This document shows positions 5,765-13,199 of a stretch of DNA of 18,201 nucleotides, one piece after another (the stretch's first letter is position 1; each line of letters starts with the position of its first letter). Source of the DNA: Oscillospiraceae bacterium. GTDB taxonomy: Bacteria > Bacillota_A > Clostridia > Oscillospirales > Oscillospiraceae. The position numbers and the translations under genes are program-made. The notes beneath the pieces were generated by a model. That model saw only the letters and a list, made by a program, of their open reading frames with translations. It did not search any database and was not told the DNA's origin. Where the stretch lies: the NCBI GenBank assembly GCA_017411905.1, contig JAFQPB010000003.1, positions 1 to 18,201 of the forward strand, written 5' to 3'.

Positions 5765-7330
5765 ATGATGGAAAAACCGATCGTACTTGTAATTATGGAC
5801 GGTGTAGGCAAGGGTGACGGCGGCAAAGGCGATGCCGTAGCTGTTGCAAAAACTCCCACACTGGATCATTTGCTGGCTTCCTGCCCCCACACTTATCTTA
5901 AAGCCCACGGCACTGCCGTTGGTTTGCCCTCCGATGAGGATATGGGCAACTCCGAGGTAGGTCACAATGCCCTCGGCTGCGGCCAGGTTTACTCTCAGGG
6001 TGCAAAGTTAGTTGGCGAGTCTATTGAAAACGGCGTGCTGTTTGCATCCGATACTTGGAAGGACTTGGTGGCCAATGCGAAGGACGGTAAGGCAATGCAT
6101 TTTATCGGCCTGCTGTCTGACGGCAATGTCCACTCTAACATCTCTCACCTGATGGCACTGCTGAAGCAGGCAGAGCGGGAGAAGGTTAAGAAAGCCTACT
6201 GCCACATTCTGCTGGATGGCCGCGATGTGCCTGCCACCTCTGCACTGCAGTACGTGGAGCTGCTGGAAAATCTGCTGCGCGAGCTTCGTGAGGATGGCTT
6301 TGACTACGCCATCGCTTCCGGCGGCGGCCGTATGCAGGTGACGATGGACCGTTACGAAGCCAACTGGGCAATGGTGGAAAAGGGCTGGCGTACCCACGTA
6401 CAGGGCATTGGCCGGAAGTTCTCCTCTGCCGCAGAAGCTATTGAAGTCTACCGCGCAGAGACCGGCTGTATTGACCAAGACTTGCCTGCTTTCGTAGTGG
6501 CAAGAGAGGGAAAGCCGGTTGCCAAAATTGAAAATGGCGACAGCGTGATCCTCTTTAACTTCCGCGGGGACCGTGCCCAAGAGATTTCCTTGGCTTTTGA
6601 CCGCAAGGATTTCGACAAGTTTGACCGGGGCGACTACACCGGCGTGAAGTTTGCCGGTATGCTCCAGTACGACGGCGACCTGAACATCCCTGAGAATTAT
6701 CTCGTTCAGCCCCCTGTCATCACCAATACGCTGACGGAGGTTCTGTGCGCTGCCGGTATTTCCGAGTATGCGGTGTCTGAGACCCAGAAATACGGTCACG
6801 TGACTTATTTCTGGAACGGCAACCGCTCCGGCAAGGTCTGCGAGGCGCTGGAAACCTACGAGGAGGTTCCCTCCGATGTGATCCCCTTCGAGCAGGCACC
6901 GGCTATGAAGTCCAAGGAAATTACCGAGAAGATGCTCTCGGCTATGGCCTCCGGCAAGTATCAGTTCCTGCGCTGCAACTTCCCCAACGGCGATATGGTC
7001 GGCCACACCGGTGTGATGGATGCGGTCATTTACGCAATGGAATGTGTAGACAGTAGCCTCAAGGCCATTATGGAAGCGGCCGACAAGTACGGCTATACCC
7101 TGCTTATCACCGCTGACCACGGCAATGCCGACCAGATGGTGGAAGTGAGCAAGGGCAAGGAAGCTGTCCGTACAGCCCACTCCTTAAATCCTGTACCTTT
7201 TATTATCTACGATAAAGAAAAGACCTTCTCCGTAAAGGACGGCGCATTTGGCCTTGCCAATGTGGCACCTACCGTTGCAAAGCTCTTAGGCCTTACCGCG
7301 CCGGAATGCTGGGAAGAAAGCATGATCTGA
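5765..7330 (+). CDS. gpmI: 2,3-bisphosphoglycerate-independent phosphoglycerate mutase
   Basis: Glycolytic and gluconeogenic enzyme interconverting 3- and 2-phosphoglycerate, of the alkaline phosphatase superfamily, metal (typically Mn) dependent. It has 521 residues (typical about 510). The first metal aspartate is in LVIMDGVG (D12). The phosphoserine nucleophile is S63 in DMGNSEVGHNALG. The transferase insertion contains LLDGRDVPATSALQY, SGGGRMQVTMDRYEANW and FNFRGDRAQEIS. The second metal site is in NFPNGDMVGHTG, TADHGNADQM and TAHSLNPVPF. Start ATG 5765 follows GGAGG (5754-5758); a second ATG codon directly after it is possible but less well spaced. Only 34 bases separate it from the Asp23-family gene, with no terminator between. 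Confidence 0.97.
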   Translation: MMEKPIVLVIMDGVGKGDGGKGDAVAVAKTPTLDHLLASCPHTYLKAHGTAVGLPSDEDMGNSEVGHNALGCGQVYSQGAKLVGESIENGVLFASDTWKDLVANAKDGKAMHFIGLLSDGNVHSNISHLMALLKQAEREKVKKAYCHILLDGRDVPATSALQYVELLENLLRELREDGFDYAIASGGGRMQVTMDRYEANWAMVEKGWRTHVQGIGRKFSSAAEAIEVYRAETGCIDQDLPAFVVAREGKPVAKIENGDSVILFNFRGDRAQEISLAFDRKDFDKFDRGDYTGVKFAGMLQYDGDLNIPENYLVQPPVITNTLTEVLCAAGISEYAVSETQKYGHVTYFWNGNRSGKVCEALETYEEVPSDVIPFEQAPAMKSKEITEKMLSAMASGKYQFLRCNFPNGDMVGHTGVMDAVIYAMECVDSSLKAIMEAADKYGYTLLITADHGNADQMVEVSKGKEAVRTAHSLNPVPFIIYDKEKTFSVKDGAFGLANVAPTVAKLLGLTAPECWEESMI

Positions 7331-7364
7331 ATCCCCCGCGAAAACAATAATTGGAGGAATCACA

Positions 7365-7718
7365 ATGGTGAATCAAAACAATGAAAACGGCAAGATCAGT
7401 GTCAGCACAAGCGTATACACCGACATTGCCGGCACGGCCGCATCCAACTGCTTTGGCGTAAAGGGTATGGTTGCCCGCTCCGTCAGCGACGGCCTTTACC
7501 ATCTGCTGCGCAAGGAGTCCATGGGCAAGGGCGTCCGGGTGGAGTTCCACGAGGATGAGACCATCTCCATTGATCTGCACATTATGGTGGATTGCGGTAT
7601 CAATCTGTCTGCCGTAGGTGCATCCATCATTTCCGAGGTTCGTTATGTAGTAGAGAAGTGTACCGGCACAAAGGTTCGGGCAGTCAATGTCTACATCGAC
7701 TCTATGATGGTAGGATAA
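7365..7718 (+). CDS. yloU: Asp23/Gls24 family protein (YloU-like)
   Basis: A 117-residue protein of the Asp23/Gls24 (DUF322) family. Visible family traits are the opening GKISVSTSVYTDIAGTAASNCFGVKGM, then VRVEFHEDETISIDLHIMVDCGINLSAVGASIISEVRYVVE, and the C-terminal VRAVNVYIDSM. Members are small cytoplasmic or membrane-associated proteins linked to envelope stress in Staphylococcus; the YloU branch has no settled function but stands almost always next to YloV. The same pairing is seen here, with 19 bases to the next start. RBS GGAGGA lies at 7352-7357. Confidence 0.93.
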   Translation: MVNQNNENGKISVSTSVYTDIAGTAASNCFGVKGMVARSVSDGLYHLLRKESMGKGVRVEFHEDETISIDLHIMVDCGINLSAVGASIISEVRYVVEKCTGTKVRAVNVYIDSMMVG

Positions 7719-7737
7719 CAGTACGGAGGTAGAATCA

Positions 7738-9366
7738 GTGAGACAGACAATTAACGGCTCTGATCTGCGCAGACTTATTATCAGCGCGGCGGCCTCTATT
7801 GAGATCAATAAGCAGAAGCTCAACGAACTTAACGTATTTCCTGTTCCCGATGGCGACACTGGCACCAATATGTCCATGACCATCAACGCAGCGGCCGGTG
7901 ACCTGCGAAAGGCAGAAGATCCCGATTTGGAAAAGACTGCAGCTATGGCGGCTTCTGCTATGCTGCGTGGTGCAAGAGGCAATTCCGGCGTTATTTTGTC
8001 TCTGCTGTTCCGTGGTATTTCCAAGAAGCTCAAGGGCTTCTCTGTCTGTGACGGCGTTCTGTGGGCAAATGCCCTGCAGGAAGGTGTAGATGCAGCTTAT
8101 AAGGCAGTTATGAAGCCTGCGGAGGGAACGATTTTGACCGTTGCCCGGCTGGCAGCGGCAAAGGCACTGCAGGCTGCAGAGGAGAATAACTATATTGAGT
8201 TTGTCCACGAAGCTGCCATTGAGGAAGCGAAGGTGGCACTGGCAAATACCGTCAACCAAAACCCCGTGCTGAAGAAAGCGGGCGTTGTGGACGCAGGCGG
8301 CAAGGGCTGGCTTCTGGTGCTGGAGGCTATGGCCGCCGCACTCCGGGGCGAGGACATTATTGTGCCCGAGGGTGGGGTTAGCGACACGAAGGAGCAGGCA
8401 GATTTCTCGGACTTCGATACCGAGGATATTACCTTTACCTACTGCACCGAGTTCATCATCTCCCGGGAAAACGATATGGACCCCGAAAAGCTGCGGGAGT
8501 TCCTCAGCAGCTTGGGCGACAGCCTGGTGCTGGTGGATGATGAGGAGATCATCAAGGTGCACGTGCATACCAACGACCCCGGCAAGGCACTCCATGAGGC
8601 GATGGATTACGGCAGCTTTGTGACTGTAAAGATCGAAAATATGCGCCTGCAGCACACCGAGAAGGTACTCAGCGAGCAGGAGCTTGCCCCCAAGATCGCA
8701 GAGCCGGAAAAGCCCATTGGTGTAGTTACGGTCTGCGCAGGCGACGGTCTTAAGGAAGTGTTCTGCAATTTGGGTGTCGATGGCGTTATTTCCGGTGGTC
8801 AGACTATGAATCCCAGTACACAGGATATTTTAGAGGTAGTCAACACCGTTCCTGCAGAAACCGTTTTTGTTCTGCCGAACAATAAAAATATCATTATGGC
8901 TGCAGAGCAGGTCAATGCCCTGACTCCCAAGAATGTCATCGTTATCCCCTCCAAGACCGTTCCTCAGGGCGTGACCGCTATGCTGTCCTTTAACCCCGAT
9001 GGCTCTGTGGAGGAAAATACCGAGGCGATGACCGAGGTGCTGGGCACGGTGGATACTATGCAGATCACCTATGCCGCCCGAAACTCCGATTTTGACGGCT
9101 ATGACATCCATGAGGGCGATTACCTTGCCATTTACGGCAGTGCCCTGTTTGGTACCAGCAAGGATATTAAGGTGCTGCTCCGCACGCTGGCAGAAAAGGT
9201 GCGGGATGAGGGTAAAGAGTTTATTACCATCTACTACGGCCAGGATATTCAGGAAAAGCACGCCAAGAAGGCTCTTGACCTGTTTACCCAGATTTGCCCC
9301 GATGCAGATGTAAATCTTATCTGTGGCGGGCAGCCGGTGTACTATTATCTGATCTCCGCAGAATAA
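7738..9366 (+). CDS. fakA: DAK2/DegV-like kinase, YloV / fatty acid kinase FakA family
   Basis: A 542-residue protein of the YloV/FakA family. In Staphylococcus FakA phosphorylates fatty acids presented by FakB (DegV-type) proteins. The N-terminal DAK2 domain shows the metal/nucleotide loop NVFPVPDGDTGTNMSMT (D38, D40), then GARGNSGVILSLLFRG (from about 78) and VDAGGKGWLLVLEAM. The middle segment has the YloV signature YCTEFIISREN, DSLVLVDDEEIIKVHVHTNDPGKALHEA. The C-terminal part (about 320-542) contains SGGQTMNPSTQDI and VFVLPNNKNIIMAAEQ. The start is GTG 7738, with GGAGG (7725-7729) eight bases upstream; no ATG alternative fits better. It is the last gene of the gpmI unit and is followed by a strong terminator. 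No FakB gene is in the window, so the fatty-acid role is inferred from family only. Confidence 0.92.
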   Translation: MRQTINGSDLRRLIISAAASIEINKQKLNELNVFPVPDGDTGTNMSMTINAAAGDLRKAEDPDLEKTAAMAASAMLRGARGNSGVILSLLFRGISKKLKGFSVCDGVLWANALQEGVDAAYKAVMKPAEGTILTVARLAAAKALQAAEENNYIEFVHEAAIEEAKVALANTVNQNPVLKKAGVVDAGGKGWLLVLEAMAAALRGEDIIVPEGGVSDTKEQADFSDFDTEDITFTYCTEFIISRENDMDPEKLREFLSSLGDSLVLVDDEEIIKVHVHTNDPGKALHEAMDYGSFVTVKIENMRLQHTEKVLSEQELAPKIAEPEKPIGVVTVCAGDGLKEVFCNLGVDGVISGGQTMNPSTQDILEVVNTVPAETVFVLPNNKNIIMAAEQVNALTPKNVIVIPSKTVPQGVTAMLSFNPDGSVEENTEAMTEVLGTVDTMQITYAARNSDFDGYDIHEGDYLAIYGSALFGTSKDIKVLLRTLAEKVRDEGKEFITIYYGQDIQEKHAKKALDLFTQICPDADVNLICGGQPVYYYLISAE

Positions 9367-9380
9367 ACTAAATATTAGAG

Positions 9381-9417
9381 ACCGGCCGATAGACAGCGTC
9401 TGTCGGCCGGTTTTTTT
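9381..9417 (+). terminator. Strong intrinsic terminator of the gpmI-yloU-fakA unit
   Basis: A 14-pair stem ACCGGCCGATAGAC/GTCTGTCGGCCGGT (9381-9394 and 9398-9411, one T-G pair), loop AGC, followed by seven T (9411-9417). Confidence 0.95.
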
Positions 9418-9455
9418 ACGGTAAAAAAGGGGATACTGTGAGGAGGGGGTGCAAG

Positions 9456-10256
9456 ATGGTATATGTAAAAAAGCTTTACGTGGCAATTCGCTACATTTTG
9501 ACCCTGCGCATCCCGGTATATGCCTCTTATGCCGGGTATTTCCTTATTTTATCTGCGTTTCCGTCCCTGATCCTCCTGTTGAGCTTACTGCGCTACGCCG
9601 GGCTTGAGGTGGAGGTGCTTACCGGGGCACTTCGGGCGGTTGTGCCGGAGGCACTGTTTCCGGCGGCAAAAAGGCTGATTGTCCTTGCTTATCAGGGCAC
9701 TACCGGGGGGATCCTTTCCTTTTCTGCGATCACTGCCCTTTGGTCTGCCAGCCGGGGTGTATACGGCCTGCTGACGGGACTCAATACCATTTATGGCGTG
9801 CGGGAGGATCGGGGCTATATCTGCACCCGTACCATCAGTATCGTTTATACCTTTTTGCTGCTTTTGGTATTGGTAGCCACGATGGCACTTCACGTATTCG
9901 GCACAGAAATTTTATTTTTACTGCCGGTGCTCAATGTGCTAAATGGCTTTTTTGATTTGCGTTTTTTTCTCCTGCTGTTTTTACAGACAGCGGTGTTTAC
10001 AGGGATTTTTATGGTACTGCCTAACCGACGCAACAGCTTTATGGACAGCGTGCCCGGGGCACTTCTTGCGGCCTCCGGCTGGCTGGTATTTTCGGACATT
10101 TATTCTGCTTATGTGGCGCATTTTTCTATCTATTCCAGTATTTACGGCTCGGTTTACGGCGTTGCGCTGAGTATGCTGTGGCTCTACTGCTGTATCAGCA
10201 TCGTTTTTTACGGCGGTGCGCTGAATGCTTATCTGATAAAACTCAAAAAAGAATAA
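9456..10256 (+). CDS. YihY/BrkB family integral membrane protein
   Basis: A 266-residue membrane protein of the YihY (historically BrkB) family, whose function is not established. Family cues are SYAGYFLILSAFPSLILLLSLL near the N-terminus, ILSFSAITALWSASRGVYGLLTGLN, then long hydrophobic helices around TISIVYTFLLLLVLVATMAL and FFLLLFLQTAVFTGIFMVLPN, VPGALLAASGWLVFSDIYSAYV, YSSIYGSVYGVALSMLWLYCCISIVFYGGALNAYL. About six membrane segments are expected. An in-frame GTG at 9438 is rejected as start because the ribosome binding site AGGAGGGGG (9441-9449) would fall inside the coding region; ATG 9456 is right for it. It follows the terminator by about 40 bases with no clear promoter seen, so read-through or a poor promoter must serve it. 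Confidence 0.9.
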   Translation: MVYVKKLYVAIRYILTLRIPVYASYAGYFLILSAFPSLILLLSLLRYAGLEVEVLTGALRAVVPEALFPAAKRLIVLAYQGTTGGILSFSAITALWSASRGVYGLLTGLNTIYGVREDRGYICTRTISIVYTFLLLLVLVATMALHVFGTEILFLLPVLNVLNGFFDLRFFLLLFLQTAVFTGIFMVLPNRRNSFMDSVPGALLAASGWLVFSDIYSAYVAHFSIYSSIYGSVYGVALSMLWLYCCISIVFYGGALNAYLIKLKKE

Positions 10257-10269
10257 AAAAGTTTACCCC

Positions 10270-10298
10270 TTGTTCATAAAGCTGTGTTATGATATAGT
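10270..10298 (+). promoter_or_regulatory. SigA promoter of the DUF5685/J-protein operon
   Basis: TTGTTC (10270-10275), 17 bases, TATAGT (10293-10298). The start near 10305 excludes the in-frame ATG at 10304 and supports ATG 10322, which has AAAGGGGTGG upstream. Confidence 0.65.
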
Positions 10299-10321
10299 AA
10301 AAAATGGAAAGGGGTGGCGGT

Positions 10322-11155
10322 ATGTTTGGCTTTGTAATGGCAGATATTAAAGAACTGACCCACGAACAGCAGAAGCGGTACAACAGTATTTACTGCGGCA
10401 TTTGCCGGCGGATGCGCCTGCGTTCCGGCGGCGCGGCCCGGCTGGGACTAAGCTATGATGTTACCTTTCTCGCGATGCTCCTTATGAGCCTTTATGAGCC
10501 GGAGGAGGAGGGCGGGAAGCGCGCCTGCAATTTCCACCCCATTCGTCCCCGGCCTTGGGTAGATAACGAATTTGTCATCTACGGCGCAGATATGAATATC
10601 GCCCTTGCCTACTATAACGCGCTGGACGATTTGGAGGATGAGGGGAAGCTCTCTGCCAAGGCGGCAAAAAAGATATTTGAAAAAGAAATGGACACGATTC
10701 GAGGACTTTACCCGGAAAAATGCCGTGTCATAGAAGAAAATCTGGCGCAGCTTCGCGCCTTGGAGAAGGAAAGCTGCCCCGACCCGGATAAGATGGCAGC
10801 CTGTTTTGGCGCACTGCTGGGGGAGCTGTTTTTATACAAAGAAGACCTGTGGGCAGACAGGCTGCGCAGTTTGGGAGATGCGCTGGGTAGATTTATTTAC
10901 CTTGCCGATGCGGCAATAGATTACCGAAAAGACGGGGAAAAAGGGCAATATAACCCCTTTATCGCCGCAAATATGGACCGCGATTGGGACGTGTTTGAGA
11001 ATATTCTGGTGTCGCTGATGGAGCGGTGCACCGGCTATTTTGAGCAGCTTCCCTTGGTGCAGGATAAGAAGATACTGGACAATATTTTATACGGTGGGAT
11101 TTGGCTGCAGTACCGGCAGAAGCAGCGCCAGCAATCCCGGGGAGGAACAAGATGA
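10322..11155 (+). CDS. DUF5685-type protein with CxxC and isoprenoid-synthase-like acidic motifs
   Basis: A 277-residue protein recognised as the DUF5685 type (uncharacterised). Near the N-terminus [12 protein letters not shown] places C25 and C28, and ACNFHPI places C69 and H72: a plausible metal site. The body is helical. LDDLEDEGK (D102, D103, D106) and, about 95 residues later, D196-x3-D200-x3-D204-x3-G208-Q-Y-N-P resemble the two aspartate-rich magnesium motifs of squalene/phytoene synthases (DxxxD..GRxYxP). This similarity is my reading and not an established assignment; the spacing between the motifs is shorter than in known enzymes. No signal peptide is seen. Its stop overlaps the start of the J-domain gene (ATGA at 11152-11155), so the two are translationally coupled and probably work together. 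Confidence 0.8.
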   Translation: MFGFVMADIKELTHEQQKRYNSIYCGICRRMRLRSGGAARLGLSYDVTFLAMLLMSLYEPEEEGGKRACNFHPIRPRPWVDNEFVIYGADMNIALAYYNALDDLEDEGKLSAKAAKKIFEKEMDTIRGLYPEKCRVIEENLAQLRALEKESCPDPDKMAACFGALLGELFLYKEDLWADRLRSLGDALGRFIYLADAAIDYRKDGEKGQYNPFIAANMDRDWDVFENILVSLMERCTGYFEQLPLVQDKKILDNILYGGIWLQYRQKQRQQSRGGTR

Positions 11156-11760
11156 CCGATCCCTATAAAGTGTTGGGGGTAAGCCCCGATGCCTCCGATG
11201 AGGAGATCAAAAAAGCATACCGCCGCCTTGCAAAGCTCTACCACCCGGACAGAAATCCGGGAGATGCGACCGCAGCGAAAAAGATGCAGGAGGTCAATGC
11301 GGCCTACGAGCAGATCAAGAACCCGGAAAAAGCCCAGCAAAATCAGGGCGGCTATAACCCCTACGGCAATCCTTACGGCGGGCAGGGGAGTGCCACCTAT
11401 TCTCAGATACTAAGCGGCGCGTATCAATATATTATGTACCACCGCTATTATCAGGCCTTGCAGCTACTGCAGTCCACCACCCAGCGCACGGCCCGCTGGT
11501 ATTACTTATCCGCGCTGGCAAACAGAGGCCTTGGCAATCAGGTCACGGCCTTGGAGCATATCCGCCGGGCGGTTTCTATGGAGCCGGACAATAAGGAATA
11601 TTTGCAGGCACTGCAAGCCATAGAAAACGGCGGAACGGTATACCGGGAGCAGGCAGGCAATTATCGGGGCTTTACCTTCGGTGGAAGTCCCTTGGCATCG
11701 CTGTGCCTTTGCTATTTGTGTCAGTGCTTCTGCTGCCGCGGCAGATTCTTCTGGTGTTAA
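11152..11760 (+). CDS. J-domain protein with TPR-like middle and C-terminal cysteine string
   Basis: A 202-residue DnaJ-type co-chaperone. Residues 1-57 form a J domain: [22 protein letters not shown], then [12 protein letters not shown] with the essential HPD at 31-33. A Gly/Asn/Tyr-rich linker (about 66-80) follows. Helical repeats (about 90-158), including [22 protein letters not shown], resemble TPRs. The C-terminus [20 protein letters not shown] holds seven cysteines in 18 residues (185, 187, 190, 192, 194, 195, 202). The zinc finger and substrate domains of true DnaJ are absent, so this is a class C type that would stimulate a DnaK on particular clients. Start ATG 11152 follows GGGGAGGA and overlaps the upstream stop. 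The partner DUF5685 protein is the obvious candidate client. The operon ends at the bidirectional terminator. Confidence 0.88.
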   Translation: MTDPYKVLGVSPDASDEEIKKAYRRLAKLYHPDRNPGDATAAKKMQEVNAAYEQIKNPEKAQQNQGGYNPYGNPYGGQGSATYSQILSGAYQYIMYHRYYQALQLLQSTTQRTARWYYLSALANRGLGNQVTALEHIRRAVSMEPDNKEYLQALQAIENGGTVYREQAGNYRGFTFGGSPLASLCLCYLCQCFCCRGRFFWC

Positions 11761-11787
11761 AAAACCGGTGCTCAAAGCACCGGTTTT
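11761..11787. terminator. Bidirectional intrinsic terminator between convergent genes
   Basis: A perfect 12-pair stem AAAACCGGTGCT/AGCACCGGTTTT (11761-11772 and 11776-11787) with loop CAA. T-rich tracts occur on both strands (TTTTACTTTA on plus; TTTTTTAACACC on minus). It begins right after the J-protein stop and covers the last codons of the minus-strand acyltransferase gene, whose stop codon lies at the stem-loop boundary. Confidence 0.92.
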
Positions 11788-13070
11788 ACTTTATATTCAT
11801 AGGCATCTGCGCAGGCGGCTTGCCAACGTTTGTCGTAAAGATTATGTATTTCTTCTGCGGCAAGGGTCCATTTGATCAGACAGCGGTCCATATCGTCAGG
11901 GAAAAGCATATAATAGTCGTTATTGTGGTAAAACTCCAAGAACCCCTTCGTGGAAAACGTGAGGGAATACAGGGAGATGGCAGGAAAATCAAAATCCGCA
12001 CTTTGCCCGTCAAGGGTTCCTGTAAAGGAAAGACCGCGCTTTGTGAGCCGTGCCGTTCCGGTGGACAATAGGATTCTGTTTTTCGGCGGCTTTTCCAATT
12101 TATCAAACCGCAATGTGCAGAGGTTGCCGGTTAAAACCATCTCAAAATCCTCATTTTGGATCTCTTTTGCAACGCAGCGGCGCTGCCATTTGTACCAGCG
12201 GTCAATGTCTGCAGGACAGCTTTTACCGCTGACAGGGACTAAATCGTAGTATTCGTTGATCTGCACCTGAAAGCCGCAGTGATCGCATACCACGGTGTCA
12301 TCATCCACGCGCAGGGTATGCTCGCTTTCGCAGTCCGGGCATTTGTAGAGGATTTTATCGATGCCGCAGGCGTTGGGCTTTTTGCCGATGTATTTATGGC
12401 GGGCGGTCTTATTAAAAGCAAAATCGTTATAGCTGATCTTTTCAAGCAGCAGACGGTAGATTTCTTCTTCTGTGGCAGTCTCCAGCATTTCGGGGGTGAA
12501 CAGAAGGCTGTAATAGACACCGATATAGCCCTTTTTGCGGTCGGAGGAGTAGCGGTTGGTGGCTAAATACGCGCCCTTGGTGGTGCATACCACAATGTTT
12601 GCCTTACTGCGCTTAATAAAGGCTGTGGTGGCGGGATTGATGGGATGGGTGCTGCCGCTGGTGGACTGAATGCCCTCGGGGAAAAGGCCGATGGCACCAC
12701 CCTGCTTCAGAATCTTCAGCATATTCTTTACGCACATAAAGTCGGGCTGGTATAAGTATTTGGAGATCACTCCAAGTGCCATAAAGATAGGGTAAAGCCC
12801 CTTTTGGAGAATGTTCTGAAAGCCGCAGACGATGTTGATATCCTTACGCCCAAAGCCGTAAACGGTGTAGAGAAATTCCAGCCTTGCGGCGTGGGAGGAG
12901 AGCAGGATCGTGGGCTGATCCTTGATGGCTTTGGGGTCATAATCGTAGTGAAAATCCACCTTATAGAGCCGGTTTATTATACCAAGAGCCCACATAGCCA
13001 CCGTCATCAGGATAGGATTAGGCTTTTTAATTTTTCTGTTGATCAGCTTGGCTTTTAAGTCCTGTTTCAT
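11772..13070 (-). CDS. PlsC-like acyltransferase with C-terminal zinc ribbon
   Basis: A 432-residue protein. A hydrophobic stretch at about 20-35 precedes a PlsC/LPLAT domain: ILLSSHAARLEF gives an H60-x4-E65 motif (the family normally has Hx4D), FQNILQKGLYP, and the glycerol-phosphate-binding LFPEG (F130-G133), followed by STHPINPATTAFI. The second half is unusual: a zinc ribbon C244-P-D-C247 ... C262-D-H-C265, then a beta-rich region to the end. The enzyme would acylate a lysophospholipid or other acceptor at the membrane; substrate unknown. The preferred start ATG 13068-13070 has AAAGGA upstream; an open frame continues 40 codons further up but crosses the promoter. It is probably monocistronic and ends in the shared terminator. 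Confidence 0.82.
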   Translation of the reverse strand: MKQDLKAKLINRKIKKPNPILMTVAMWALGIINRLYKVDFHYDYDPKAIKDQPTILLSSHAARLEFLYTVYGFGRKDINIVCGFQNILQKGLYPIFMALGVISKYLYQPDFMCVKNMLKILKQGGAIGLFPEGIQSTSGSTHPINPATTAFIKRSKANIVVCTTKGAYLATNRYSSDRKKGYIGVYYSLLFTPEMLETATEEEIYRLLLEKISYNDFAFNKTARHKYIGKKPNACGIDKILYKCPDCESEHTLRVDDDTVVCDHCGFQVQINEYYDLVPVSGKSCPADIDRWYKWQRRCVAKEIQNEDFEMVLTGNLCTLRFDKLEKPPKNRILLSTGTARLTKRGLSFTGTLDGQSADFDFPAISLYSLTFSTKGFLEFYHNNDYYMLFPDDMDRCLIKWTLAAEEIHNLYDKRWQAACADAYEYKVKPVL

Positions 13071-13115
13071 TGGCAAAATTCCTTTAAAGCAAGAAATAGA
13101 GAAGTGCGTATTTTT

Positions 13116-13144
13116 ATTATACTGCAAAATTAAGGAAAAGCCAA
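13116..13144 (-). promoter_or_regulatory. SigA promoter of the acyltransferase gene
   Basis: On the minus strand TTGGCT (13139-13144), 17 bases, perfect TATAAT (13116-13121). The start near 13109 leaves about a 40-base leader and supports the ATG at 13070. Confidence 0.72.
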
Positions 13145-13199
13145 ATGTTTTTTTGTTTACGGAAATTTGGAAAATGCAACTGAAAACCAATTTGTGGGT

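Noticed and set aside
6008..7180. A 390-codon open frame on the minus strand opposite gpmI
   Set aside because: It lies wholly antisense to an unmistakable gpmI, has no ribosome binding site of its own and shows no recognisable domain; it follows from codon bias of the real gene.
7735..8655. A 306-codon minus-strand frame opposite the FakA-family gene
   Set aside because: Antisense shadow: rich in His, Cys and Gln as expected from reverse reading of common codons, with no family similarity.
9438..9455. GTG at 9438 as start of the YihY-family gene
   Set aside because: The ribosome binding site AGGAGGGGG would be inside the coding sequence; ATG 9456 is correctly spaced.
13071..13190. 40-codon N-terminal extension of the acyltransferase
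   Set aside because: The extension runs through a good SigA promoter (13116-13144) and lacks similarity to the family; ATG 13070 has its own ribosome binding site.
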